Below are positions 42,779 through 52,916 of a stretch of DNA of 64,000 nucleotides, piece after piece. Below the pieces are notes generated by a model that was not told the DNA's origin, searched no databases, and saw only the letters and a program-made list of their open reading frames with translations. A program made the position numbers and the translations under genes. Source of the stretch: Microbacteriaceae bacterium VKM Ac-2854 (GTDB lineage Bacteria; Actinomycetota; Actinomycetes; Actinomycetales; Microbacteriaceae); NCBI GenBank assembly GCA_013205085.1, contig JABMLH010000004.1, positions 363,248 through 427,247 of the forward strand, in the 5' to 3' direction. Within the stretch, counting starts at the first letter, position 1, and the number at the start of each line of letters is the position of its first letter.

Positions 42779-43072
42779 TCAGCTCCGGACGTCGACGGCC
42801 CACCAGCGGCTGGGCTGCTCGGAATCCGCGTACAGGTCGAGCACGATCACCTCACCGGAGGCGTCCTGCGCGACCACCTGCCACATCGCCTGATCCGCCC
42901 GCGCCGAATCGCGCGCGAGCCACCGCAGCGGCGTCCGGGTGATCCGGAATCGACGCGCCCGGTACACGAACCGCTCGGGCACACCTTCCGGGTTCGTCCA
43001 CACCGAGACCTGCTGCCGAAGCATCCCCCTCGCGACGACCTGCCCTCGCCCGGTTTCCTTCATCGTCCGCAT
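42779..43072 (-). CDS. DUF6504 family protein (ImuB/DnaE2-associated)
   Basis: A 97-residue protein with [23 protein letters not shown] and [17 protein letters not shown]...RWWAVDV, the beta-rich pattern of DUF6504, which in Actinobacteria lies between imuB and dnaE2. Here it is directly upstream of the DnaE2-like gene, with no imuA' or imuB. ATG 43072 is chosen because AGAGG lies six bases upstream; 43075 and 43096 are alternatives. A LexA-like box sits 26 bp before it. Confidence 0.78.
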   Translation of the reverse strand: MRTMKETGRGQVVARGMLRQQVSVWTNPEGVPERFVYRARRFRITRTPLRWLARDSARADQAMWQVVAQDASGEVIVLDLYADSEQPSRWWAVDVRS

Positions 43073-43097
43073 CATCCGCCTCTCACTCTCGAACACC

Positions 43098-43113
43098 TCG
43101 AACAGAACTTCGA
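43098..43113 (-). promoter_or_regulatory. LexA (SOS) box candidate
   Basis: TCGAAC-AGAA-CTTCGA on the plus strand matches the Gram-positive/actinobacterial SOS consensus CGAAC-N4-GTTCG with one mismatch. It lies 26 bp before the DUF6504 start, at the place expected for repression of the DUF6504/DnaE2-like operon. Confidence 0.65.
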
Positions 43114-43188
43114 TGATACCGAGTGTAGATCAGGGCACCGACATCGAACACGCGCGAACGAGTCGGACGAACACGACGTCGGCGGGAA

Positions 43189-43203
43189 TACCCCCAGGGG
43201 GTA
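43189..43203 (+). promoter_or_regulatory. CsoR-type copper operator
   Basis: TACCCCCAGGGGGTA is a perfect palindrome of the CsoR operator type, 44 bp before the start of the copper ATPase. No csoR gene is in the window. Confidence 0.75.
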
Positions 43204-43246
43204 CCCGGTTGTCTTGAGCATGGCAACGAGAGAAGATCGAAGCAGC

Positions 43247-45439
<2,193 letters not shown>

Positions 45440-45457
45440 CGCGACGCCCGTCTCTGT

Positions 45458-45504
45458 GGCGAAAAGTTGCAGCCCTGGGCGGTCGAGGGCTGCAACTTTT
45501 CGCC
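45458..45504. repeat. Intergenic hairpin repeat, family 3 copy B
   Basis: Perfect 19-base arms, GGCGAAAAGTTGCAGCCCT and complement, around nine bases, between convergent copA and the oxygenase gene. Confidence 0.85.
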
Positions 45505-45518
45505 GGAGGGGGTCCCGA

Positions 45519-46508
45519 TCAGCGGAGCAGGTCCGGGTGGTGGACGGCGGCGACGTTGGGGTGCGCGCGGAGGCGGTAGCGCAGCACGTTCTCGCCGTAG
45601 GTCTCGAGGATGGGGGCGTTCGAGGGGTCGACCGTGGTGCCGGCGCCGCCCTCCGCGAGCGCGAGGCGCGGCATCCGCGAGTCCAGGGCGGGGTTGAAGA
45701 AGAACGGGATGGAGATGCGATCGCTGCCGATCAGCGGCGAGATCACCCGGTGCAGCGTCGCCTTGAGGTACCCGTTCGTGGCCAGTTCCAGCATCTCGCC
45801 GATGTTCACCACGAACGCCCCCGGCAGGGCCGGCGCCTCGATCCACTCGCCCTCGTGCTCGACCTGCAGCCCGCCCTTGCCCGGCTCGACCAGCAGCAGC
45901 GTCAGCACGCCACCGTCGCGGTGCGCGCCCACGCCCTGCTTCGGCTCGGGATCGGAGGTGCCCGGGTAGCGGACGACCTTGATCAGCGAGAACGGAGCCG
46001 TCGCGAACGCCTCGTCGAAGCTGTCCTCCGGCGCGTCCAGCGCGACCGCCCAGCTGCGCAGCAGCCGAATGGAGACGTCCTCCAACGCCGCGCGCCACTT
46101 CTCGAACGCCGCCCGGAACTCCGGCAGCGCCTCCGGCCACAGGTTCGGCCCCTCCAGCCGCGCGTAGTCGGGCACGCCGGGGCCGGGCTCGATCGTGGCG
46201 CGCTCGGCACCGATGTCGACCTGCTCGCGCCAGTCGGTCTCGCCGTTGGTCAGCTCGTGACCGAAGCGGGTGTAGCCGCGGAACTGCGGGCTCAGAGTGT
46301 TCTCGATCGCGAGCTTGTCGGCCTCCGGCAGCTCGAAGAAGCGGCGCGAGACGTCGAGCACCTCGTCGATCAACTCCTGCGGCACACCGTGGCCGACCAG
46401 GTAGAAGAAGCCGACGTCGTGCGTCGTCTCGCGCAGCTCGGCGCGGAAGGCTCCCGCGTCGGCGCCGTCGAGGCGGGACATGTCGAGGATGGGCAGGCTC
46501 GTGATCAT
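45519..46508 (-). CDS. Isopenicillin N synthase-like 2OG-Fe(II) oxygenase
   Basis: A 329-residue non-haem iron enzyme. N-terminal DIOX_N region (LPILDMSRLDG...GFFYLVGHGVP), then the double-stranded beta-helix with iron ligands His196 and Asp198 (AHRDGG) and His253 (TLHRVISP), and Arg264 (DRISIPFFFNP) for 2-oxoglutarate. It probably hydroxylates or oxidises a small molecule; no partner genes hint at which. GGAG lies three bases before ATG 46508. Confidence 0.92.
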   Translation of the reverse strand: MITSLPILDMSRLDGADAGAFRAELRETTHDVGFFYLVGHGVPQELIDEVLDVSRRFFELPEADKLAIENTLSPQFRGYTRFGHELTNGETDWREQVDIGAERATIEPGPGVPDYARLEGPNLWPEALPEFRAAFEKWRAALEDVSIRLLRSWAVALDAPEDSFDEAFATAPFSLIKVVRYPGTSDPEPKQGVGAHRDGGVLTLLLVEPGKGGLQVEHEGEWIEAPALPGAFVVNIGEMLELATNGYLKATLHRVISPLIGSDRISIPFFFNPALDSRMPRLALAEGGAGTTVDPSNAPILETYGENVLRYRLRAHPNVAAVHHPDLLR

Positions 46509-47089
46509 GTCTCCAGTCTCGCCCTCCCGGAACGGCGCCGGTCGATTGTTACGACAACCATGGCGACGATCCCTCGCACCTCGACCGCGCCGAGTCAACC
46601 CTCTTCCGCCCCGAACTCGTGCGCGGCACGATTTCTGCACTGTTCACCGCTCGCGGTGACGGTTCCTGGTGGGTGCGACCTCGGTACACCTGGTCCCGGC
46701 GCCTCGTCCTAGCGACGCGCACGGACGCAGCCGCCGATCGGAGCGACGCCGGATACCCGGCCGGCCCGTTCCCCCGGCTCCGGAGCGCCGCCGCCTCGTC
46801 CGACGAGAGCTTGAGAGCGCCGCTTCGGATCCGGGTCGATACCACCGGGCGGCACCGGTGCAGACTCGCGTTCGACGGAGATCGCATGAAACAGACCACT
46901 TCCGCACAGACGTTGCTCCTGGATCGGGGCGCGACGGCAGCGGCGAGCACGACCGGAACGTCCGCTTCCGAAACGGCATCTGTCAACGGGGCTGACGGCA
47001 GCGACGCCGCGTGGGACGCTGGCCGAACGGTCGACGGGGGCGACTGCGACTGCGGCGCCCCTGTCCCCGGCGCCGAGAAAGGATGCGTC
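46509..47089. other. Long intergenic region with no confident gene
   Basis: About 580 bp between the divergent oxygenase and DUF7882 genes. Frames here on both strands look random. One exception is ATG 46886 with GGAG six bases upstream: it opens in frame with the DUF7882 gene and would add 68 residues rich in Thr, Ser, Ala, Gly and Asp and with CDCG. Either a leader region or an N-terminal extension. Confidence 0.5.
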
Positions 47090-47416
47090 GTGGGCCGCTT
47101 CTACTACGACACCGGATTCGAGGTCGACTTCGACGACAGGCTGCTGGCGCACCTGCAGATCGTGATCGGTTCGAAGCTCGCCAAGAACGAGTCCTTCTTC
47201 TTCTCGTGGAAGGACACCCAAGCGGTCGGCGACGGCCGCACCACCATCTGGATCCATCCCGCGATTCCGCTCCGGTTCAAGTACTTCGGCGGCCGAACCC
47301 CGTCGATCAACCCGAACTGGGTGCGCAATCTCCTCGCCGACTCCCATACCCCGCATGGACTCCGCGTCTCCGAAGAACCCCCAGAGCCGCCACATCGCGC
47401 CATCGATCAGGAGTAA
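47090..47416 (+). CDS. DUF7882 family small protein (second copy)
   Basis: A 108-residue protein (GTG start, AAAGGA seven bases upstream). VGRFYYDTGFEVDFDDRLLAHLQIVI, FFFSWKDTQAVGDGRTTIWIHPAIPLRFKYF and NPNWVRNLL align end to end with the protein at 32085. GTG 47090 matches the paralogue's start; ATG 46886 would make a 176-residue form. First gene of a run of three small genes. Function unknown. Confidence 0.82.
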   Translation: MGRFYYDTGFEVDFDDRLLAHLQIVIGSKLAKNESFFFSWKDTQAVGDGRTTIWIHPAIPLRFKYFGGRTPSINPNWVRNLLADSHTPHGLRVSEEPPEPPHRAIDQE

Positions 47417-47420
47417 ACCC

Positions 47421-47672
47421 ATGTCACGCGTCGAGATCCAGTACGGCGGAACCCTCTACACGGTCGTCGACCGCACCGCCGAGCAGATCCGAGCGCAGAT
47501 CGACGATGCGCTCGCCGCGGGCCGGACGCTCTGGCTCTCGGTGAACCGGGGCGAGGGCCTCCCGCGCGAGACGACGTTGCTCATCCACGCCGGCATCGCC
47601 GTGGCCATCGGCTCCGTCCAGGAGAGCATCGGCTCCGCCCGGGAGACGATCGGCTCCGCCCAGGAGAACTGA
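47421..47672 (+). CDS. Small protein with C-terminal in-frame 7-residue repeats
   Basis: An 83-residue protein starting MSRVEIQYGGTLYTVVDRTAEQIRAQ, of a type found near DUF7882 genes (VEI.Y.G..Y...D...E..R..I..A...G...WL.VN.GEG). The C-terminus is three tandem heptads (IGSVQES, IGSARET, IGSAQEN) encoded by three 21-bp direct repeats. AGGAG lies seven bases before ATG. It starts four bases after the DUF7882 stop. Function unknown. Confidence 0.78.
   Translation: MSRVEIQYGGTLYTVVDRTAEQIRAQIDDALAAGRTLWLSVNRGEGLPRETTLLIHAGIAVAIGSVQESIGSARETIGSAQEN
47607..47669 (+). repeat. Three 21-bp in-frame tandem repeats
   Basis: Units at 47607, 47628 and 47649 share ATCGGCTCCGYCCRGGAG and encode seven residues each, just before the stop codon of the 83-residue protein. 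Likely to vary in copy number between strains. Confidence 0.85.
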
Positions 47673-47726
47673 GCCCGCTCTGTCAACCACCTTGGCCGAG
47701 CTGGTTTTCCGAGCTGGGATGACGGC

Positions 47727-48002
47727 ATGCACGTTCCACAGATCAACGAGGCGGAGTTCCCGTTCTTCCACCTCGCCGTCATCGGCGATGGAGCCTGGCG
47801 GGTCAGCGACAACCGGCATCCGGAGAGCGACGGACGCTCGGTGATCGGTGTCATCGAGCGCGTGGAGGGCGTGTTCGAGGTGATGTCGATGCGCGCACCG
47901 GTGCGCCGGGTGACCACGGCCTCACTGCAGGACGCCCTGCGCTACCTCGCCGATACCGACCCGGCCGAACATCCGCAGGGCCACCTGTTCGAACTGCGCT
48001 GA
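47727..48002 (+). CDS. Hypothetical 91-residue protein
   Basis: Starts MHVPQINEAEFPFFHLAVIGDGAWRVSD and is a compact alpha/beta protein (GVIERVEGVFEVMSM, ASLQDALRYLAD). GGGATG upstream acts as a possible ribosome site. It follows the 83-residue gene by 54 bp on the same strand and probably shares its transcript. Not recognised. Confidence 0.72.
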   Translation: MHVPQINEAEFPFFHLAVIGDGAWRVSDNRHPESDGRSVIGVIERVEGVFEVMSMRAPVRRVTTASLQDALRYLADTDPAEHPQGHLFELR

Positions 48003-48046
48003 ATCCGGGCTGTCCGACGCCGACGGCACCGAGCCGGATCGACTCC

Positions 48047-49387
48047 TCAGCACCAGTCGAGCGAGGTGCCGGATACGCTCCGGTTGCTCGCCCCGGTCTG
48101 AACGTCCACCAGCACCGTCGTGATGTCGGTGAACCCGGTGGCCGCACGCTGGGCGTCGGCCGGCACCGTCTCGACCGCCAGGTACTGCCCGTTCGGCGAG
48201 AGGCAGCCGGCGAGGATGCGGGTGCCGGCGCCCGCCGGCCGGTACAGCTCGCGGGTGCCGCCGGGATCGACCAGCACCACGGAATAGGCGGCCGAGCCGT
48301 CGGCGTAGTCCGAGATGGTCTGCACGTAGGAGTCCGCGCCGAGCAGCAGCAGTTCGCCGAAGTACGCGGTGGCCGGCACATCGGCGAGGGGAAGCGCGAG
48401 GGTCGTCTCGACGCCGGACTCGAGGTCGATCACGGCCCCCGACTCCGGATCCGCCACCACGAGCGAGAGCGTTCCCGGCACGAAGCCGCGCAGCTCTGCG
48501 TGCTGACCGAGGGGTGCGATCGCGCCCTCCTGCACCAGGTCGACGCGCAGCACGGTGTCGTCGGGCGTCTGCACCACGGCGCCCGTCGAATCCGGCACGA
48601 AGGCCCAGTCGCGCACCGGCAGCGGTCCGCCGTCGAGACCGGGCACCAGCACCGGCTCGCCCTTCTGGTCGGTCAGATCGTAGGCGAACAGGGCCCGGTC
48701 GTAGCCGCCGTCGAGCGTCGTCACCGTGTAGCCGACGACGGATCGCGACGCGGAGCCGTGCAGCTCGCGGACCGTGCCGGCGGACGGCAGCGGGATGATG
48801 CCGCGCGCGCCGGTGTCCAGCGACACCGTCTCGATCGCGTTCGTGCCGTCCTCCAGCGCGACCACCGCCACGAGCACAACGCCGACGACGGTGTAGTCCA
48901 GGATGCGCGGCGCCTCGAAGACGACGCTCGCCTCGCCCCCGGTCAGCGGGCGCATCCGGATGCGGTCGGGCAGCTCCAGCGCCCGATCGAGGGTGAAGAG
49001 CTCGGGCTCGGCCGTGGTGAAGGAGGCATCCAGGTCGGCGGCGGATCCGGTCGCCGCGCTCCGCGCCTCCGCCAGACTCACCGTGTACTCGGTCGCGTAC
49101 CGCAGGGTGTCGGCGAAGGTCAGCGTGACGTCGGGGCCGTCGACCGCGACCTCGAAGGCGGTCTCCGGGCTCACGGTGACGCGTTCGACGACCGAGGTGT
49201 CGACGGCCTGATCGAGCCGGATGCGCATCCGACCGCCCTCGCGCTCGACCACGCCGGCCGCGCTCACCTCGACCCCGGTCACCCGCGGACCGTGCGCGAC
49301 GGTCGCCGCGGTGAGGCCGGCGATCGACAGCGCGAGCACGCCGAGGGTGCCCCAGAGCGCGCGGCGGAAGGATCGGTCAGTAGACAT
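48047..49387 (-). CDS. Membrane-anchored Ig-like/beta-propeller protein of the zinc island
   Basis: A 446-residue exported protein. Residues 10-30 form one hydrophobic helix (anchor or signal); 35-125 a bacterial Ig-like domain of the Big_5/SbsA type (RMRIRLDQAVDTSVVERVTVSPETAF, TLRYATEYTV); the rest has repeated short beta blades, like a propeller. Its start overlaps the TIGR03943 gene's end by 11 bp, so it is the last gene of a permease-TIGR03943 operon. A role in zinc handling outside the cell is inference from context. The protein ends in Trp-Cys. Confidence 0.75.
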   Translation of the reverse strand: MSTDRSFRRALWGTLGVLALSIAGLTAATVAHGPRVTGVEVSAAGVVEREGGRMRIRLDQAVDTSVVERVTVSPETAFEVAVDGPDVTLTFADTLRYATEYTVSLAEARSAATGSAADLDASFTTAEPELFTLDRALELPDRIRMRPLTGGEASVVFEAPRILDYTVVGVVLVAVVALEDGTNAIETVSLDTGARGIIPLPSAGTVRELHGSASRSVVGYTVTTLDGGYDRALFAYDLTDQKGEPVLVPGLDGGPLPVRDWAFVPDSTGAVVQTPDDTVLRVDLVQEGAIAPLGQHAELRGFVPGTLSLVVADPESGAVIDLESGVETTLALPLADVPATAYFGELLLLGADSYVQTISDYADGSAAYSVVLVDPGGTRELYRPAGAGTRILAGCLSPNGQYLAVETVPADAQRAATGFTDITTVLVDVQTGASNRSVSGTSLDWC

Positions 49388-50114
49388 AGGGCATCGCCGG
49401 CTCGTCGATCGCCGTCACCGTATCGGGCACGAGCACGATCGGTTCGGTGCTGAGCACGCTCGGGTTGCTGCCGAAACCGCCGCTCACCTCGAGCCAGGAG
49501 TCCACCGCGTAGACGTCCTGCCAGCCGGGCTGATGGATCGGCACGCCGACGGGCTGCGCGTCGACCGCGCAGCAGGTGACCACGAATCGGGCCACATAGA
49601 ACACGTTGTCGGGATCACGCGCGTCCGGGGTCACGAATCCGCTCACCGCCGCCGTCTTGTCGGCGAGGAACTGCTCGCTCGCGCCCTGCCGCAGCAGGGT
49701 CGCCCAGTCGCGCACCGTGAAGTCCGCGTAGTCGCCCGTGGGCGCGGCGGCGGCGACGGAGGCGTCGACCGCGCTGGTGTTCACCTCGCGCTGGGCCGCG
49801 GTGGCCGTGGTCAGCGTGGCGGGCGGCACCACGAGCAGGGCCGCGACGGAGCCGAGCACGATCGCCGCGCCGCCGACCGCGGGCCAGACGGAGCGCTTCT
49901 GATCGTGCTCGTGCTCATCCGGCAGCACCGCGAACGCCGCGATCAGGATTACGGCAGCGATCAGCGCGAGCACCATCGTGAACACGAAGTAGCGCGGATG
50001 GATGTACAGACCCAGCCGCCCCGTCGCACCGAGCCAGAGGGTCGCCGCCACCCCGACCAGGCTGAGCAGCACGCCCTGCCAGCGCCGCACCAGGCGGCTG
50101 AACGCGTCAGACAT
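49377..50114 (-). CDS. TIGR03943 family membrane protein (permease partner)
   Basis: A 245-residue protein: two to three membrane helices (about 14-32, 38-62, 78-97) and an external C-terminal domain with the family motifs GFVTPDARDPDNVFYVARFVVTCCAVDAQPVGVPI and a final W.EV.G. It overlaps the UPF0718 permease stop by 8 bp. The pair is common in zinc (Zur) regulons of Actinobacteria (family knowledge); the double Cys in VVTCCAVDA could bind metal. Confidence 0.9.
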   Translation of the reverse strand: MSDAFSRLVRRWQGVLLSLVGVAATLWLGATGRLGLYIHPRYFVFTMVLALIAAVILIAAFAVLPDEHEHDQKRSVWPAVGGAAIVLGSVAALLVVPPATLTTATAAQREVNTSAVDASVAAAAPTGDYADFTVRDWATLLRQGASEQFLADKTAAVSGFVTPDARDPDNVFYVARFVVTCCAVDAQPVGVPIHQPGWQDVYAVDSWLEVSGGFGSNPSVLSTEPIVLVPDTVTAIDEPAMPYVY

Positions 50115-51117
50115 AGTTCACCGCCAATCCGAGCGCCGCGGCGGCGAGGCCGACCAACGCGGTGATCTGCAGCAGCGTGCGCGCCGTGAACGTGGTGCGC
50201 AGCAGGGCCAGCATCTTGATGTCGATCATCGGACCGAACACCAGGAAGGCCACGATGCCGCCGGGCAGGAAGGTGCCGCCGAAGGAGAGCACGAAGAAGG
50301 CGTCCACGTTCGAGCAGATCGAGATCACGAAAGCGAGCACCATCAGCGCGAGCACCGACCAGAGCGGATTCGCGCCGAGGGTGGTCAGCACGTCGCGCGA
50401 AACCGCGACCTGGATCAGACCCGCGATCGCGCTGCCCACGAAGAGCGCCGGCATCATCGCGCCCGTCTCCTCCGCGAAGAGCGCGACGCTGCGGCGCATC
50501 CGGCCGCCGTGCTCGTGCGCCCGCTCCCCCACCGCGCAGACGGCCTGGAACCGCGCAGTCAGCAGCTCCTGCTCGCGCGGATGCAGGCTGAAGACCCAGC
50601 CGACCAGGTTCGCGATCACGAACCCGCCGAGGATGCGGGCGAGCAGGATCCCGTCGTTCCAGCCGAAGGCCTGGTACGTGGTGATGATCGTGATCGGGTT
50701 CAGGATCGGCGCGGCGAGGAGGAAGGTCATCGACTCGGAGACGCTGAGGCCCTTGACCACGAGCCCGCGCGCGAGCGGTACGTTGCCGCATTCGCACACC
50801 GGCAGCAGCACGCCGAGCAGCGAGATCACGATCCGCCGCGGCAACGCCCGGCGCGGCAGCACCCGCAACAGAATCCGATCGGGCACCCAGAGCTGCACCG
50901 CGACCGAGAGCAGGATGCCGAGGAAGACGAACGGCAGCGACTCGATCACCACGCTGATCGACAGGGTGAGGAAGTCGGAGGCGGTGTCGCTCAGCGCCGC
51001 ATCCGCCGGCGCGACGGCGCGCAGCACGAGGAACGCCCCGAGCAGCGCCACGGCGACGCCGAGCCTCGGCAGGGTTCGCCGAACGACCCTCTCGCGGGGC
51101 GGGGCCTCGATCGTCAT
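50107..51117 (-). CDS. UPF0718-type permease (DUF318)
   Basis: A 336-residue membrane protein with about eight helices and the DUF318 features PVCECGNVPLARGLVVKG, SMTFLLAAPILNPITI and FGPMIDIKMLALL. The Cys-x-Cys-Gly motif inside a membrane helix suggests metal handling. With its TIGR03943 partner it forms a presumed transport unit; substrate not proven, zinc or another transition metal likely from context. First gene of a three-gene minus-strand operon. Confidence 0.88.
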   Translation of the reverse strand: MTIEAPPRERVVRRTLPRLGVAVALLGAFLVLRAVAPADAALSDTASDFLTLSISVVIESLPFVFLGILLSVAVQLWVPDRILLRVLPRRALPRRIVISLLGVLLPVCECGNVPLARGLVVKGLSVSESMTFLLAAPILNPITIITTYQAFGWNDGILLARILGGFVIANLVGWVFSLHPREQELLTARFQAVCAVGERAHEHGGRMRRSVALFAEETGAMMPALFVGSAIAGLIQVAVSRDVLTTLGANPLWSVLALMVLAFVISICSNVDAFFVLSFGGTFLPGGIVAFLVFGPMIDIKMLALLRTTFTARTLLQITALVGLAAAALGLAVNYV

Positions 51118-51157
51118 CGCGAACCAGGGTACTGGGCGCTCATGAGGCCGCTCTCAC

Positions 51158-51222
51158 CCCGCGAGATGCCTCTTCTGTACAGCCGCCACGGCGTGTCGCG
51201 TACAGAAATGGCATCTCGCGGG
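51158..51222. repeat. Intergenic hairpin repeat, family 2 copy C
   Basis: CCCGCGAGATGCC ... GGCATCTCGCGGG with TTCTGTAC/GTACAGAA inside and the same TC/AT internal mismatch and GGCGTGTCGC loop-side sequence as copies A and B. It lies between the aztA stop and the permease start, both on the minus strand. Confidence 0.85.
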
Positions 51223-51251
51223 AGGGGTCGGCGCGATCACGGACTGCGCGA

Positions 51252-51872
51252 TCACGGGAGGCGCAGCACCGCATCCGCCGCCGCGATCGCCGCCGGGTCG
51301 TGCGAGGCGTGCACCACCACGGCGCCGCGCGCGGCCTCGGCGAGCAGCGCGCCGGCGATGCGCGGCAGAGAGGCCGCATCCACGCCCGCGGTCGGCTCGT
51401 CGAGCAGCAGCACCTCCGCACGCTGCGCCAGGCCCTGCGCCACCAGCGCGCGCTGGCGCTGCCCGCCGCTGAGTTCGGCGAGCGGATGCGCGGCGAGCGC
51501 GGTCAGATCCAGCGCCTCCAGGCACTCGTCCGCGAGCACACGGTCGGCGCGGCGCAAGGGGCGCCACGCGCCTCGATCGGCCCACCGCCCCATCCGCACC
51601 AGCTCGCGCACCGTCAGCGGCAGCCGATCCGAGAGCGCGCTGCGCTGCGGCACGAACGCGACCCGCCCCGCCCGCCGGACGAGTCCGACGCGCGCCGGAT
51701 GCAACCCCGCCAGCACCGCGAGCAGGGTGGATTTCCCGCTGCCGTTGGGCCCCGCGATCACGCTGACGCACCCCGCGTCGAAGCGCGCGGAAACCCCGGT
51801 CAGCACGGGGAACGCGCCGTAATCGGCGGCGACGTCGACGAGTTCGGCGAGCGGGGCGGGAGATCGGAGCAT
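51252..51872 (-). CDS. aztA: Zinc ABC transporter ATP-binding protein
   Basis: A 206-residue ABC ATPase: Walker A GPNGSGKST (about 42-50), Q-loop FVPQRS, signature LSGGQRQR, Walker B VLLLDEPTAGVD, and H-loop HASHD. Short for the family, as AztA proteins are. It energises uptake through AztB with AztC as binding protein. It diverges from aztB across a Zur-like palindrome, so both halves should be derepressed when zinc is low. Confidence 0.9.
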   Translation of the reverse strand: MLRSPAPLAELVDVAADYGAFPVLTGVSARFDAGCVSVIAGPNGSGKSTLLAVLAGLHPARVGLVRRAGRVAFVPQRSALSDRLPLTVRELVRMGRWADRGAWRPLRRADRVLADECLEALDLTALAAHPLAELSGGQRQRALVAQGLAQRAEVLLLDEPTAGVDAASLPRIAGALLAEAARGAVVVHASHDPAAIAAADAVLRLP

Positions 51873-51890
51873 GCTCAGAGCTTATTCATA

Positions 51891-51907
51891 ATGAGAACCG
51901 TTTTCAT
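51891..51907. promoter_or_regulatory. Zur box candidate
   Basis: ATGAGAACCGTTTTCAT is a 17-bp palindrome with seven of eight pairs, resembling the actinobacterial Zur site (TGAAAA...TTTTCA type). It lies 18 bp before aztA and 3 bp before the first possible aztB start, so a bound repressor would block both. Confidence 0.8.
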
Positions 51908-51910
51908 GTA

Positions 51911-52834
51911 GTGTCCTCCGACGTGACCTGGTTGACCGAGCCCCTGGCGGCGACATTCCTGCTGCGAGCGCTGCTCGGCGGCGCCCTCGTCGCCGTGATG
52001 TGCGGCGTCGTCGGCACCTGGGTGGTGCTGCGCGGCCTGGCGTTCCTCGGCGAGGCGATGGCGCACGGGATGCTGCCCGGCGTCGCGATCGCCGGGCTGC
52101 TCGGCCTGCCGCTGCCGCTCGGCGCCGCGGCGAGCGCCGCCGCGATGAGCCTCGGCGTCGGCCTGGTCGCCCGGCGCGGCCGGCTCTCGCACGACACCGC
52201 GATCGGCCTGTTCTTCGTCGGGATGCTCGCGCTCGGCGTGATCATCGTCTCCCGCTCGCGCTCGTTCGCCACCGACCTCACGGCCATCCTCTTCGGCGAT
52301 GTCCTGGCCATCCGCTCCGAGGATGTGATCGGCCTCGCCGTCGCCTGCGCCGTCATCGTGGTGGCCGCCGCGCTCTGGCACCGCCCGTTCGTCGCCCTCG
52401 CCGTCGATCCGCGCGTCGCCGCCACTCTCCGACTCCGACCCCGACTCGCCCAGGTCGTACTCGTCGCGCTGGTGACCCTCGCGGTGGTCGCGTCGTACCA
52501 GGCGGTCGGCACCCTGCTCGTGGTCGGCCTGCTGCTCGGCCCCGCCGCCGCGGCCGGCCCCTGGACCCGGCGCATCCCCAACACGATGCTGCTCGCCGCC
52601 GCGATCGGCGCCGTCGCCGTCTTCGCGGGGCTGCTCGCCTCGTGGCACCTCGGCACGGCCGCCGGCGCCACGATCGCCGCGGCCGCGGTGGCCGCCGTGC
52701 CGCTCTCGGTCGCCCTGCGCGCGCTCCTGCCACGACGGTCGCCGACCGGGGCGAACACCGGGGCTGGCGTGACCATCGGCCACCCCGCTTCCGCTTCCGA
52801 ACATCCGCGGAATCACGCGGATGTGCCCTCCTGA
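51911..52834 (+). CDS. aztB: Zinc ABC transporter permease
   Basis: A 307-residue permease of the ABC-3 (ZnuB/MntB) type with eight to nine helices: GTWVVLRGLAFLGEAMAHGMLPGVA, HDTAIGLFFVGMLALGVI, DLTAILFGDVLAI and SYQAVGTLLVVGLLLGPAA. GTG 51911 is used; GTG 51923 is possible and neither has a ribosome site, so the mRNA may be leaderless from a start within the Zur site. First gene of aztB-aztD-aztC-aztD. Confidence 0.9.
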   Translation: MSSDVTWLTEPLAATFLLRALLGGALVAVMCGVVGTWVVLRGLAFLGEAMAHGMLPGVAIAGLLGLPLPLGAAASAAAMSLGVGLVARRGRLSHDTAIGLFFVGMLALGVIIVSRSRSFATDLTAILFGDVLAIRSEDVIGLAVACAVIVVAAALWHRPFVALAVDPRVAATLRLRPRLAQVVLVALVTLAVVASYQAVGTLLVVGLLLGPAAAAGPWTRRIPNTMLLAAAIGAVAVFAGLLASWHLGTAAGATIAAAAVAAVPLSVALRALLPRRSPTGANTGAGVTIGHPASASEHPRNHADVPS

Positions 52835-52916
52835 ATCGCGGGTGGCGATCGCTCACGCCAGCCCACGTGTACGCCGACGGCTCCCATCGCCATGTCCTCC
52901 GCCCCGAAAGGCCTCC

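Noticed and set aside
46549..46986. Minus-strand frame in the 580-bp gap
   Set aside because: No ribosome site, random composition, no recognisable motif.
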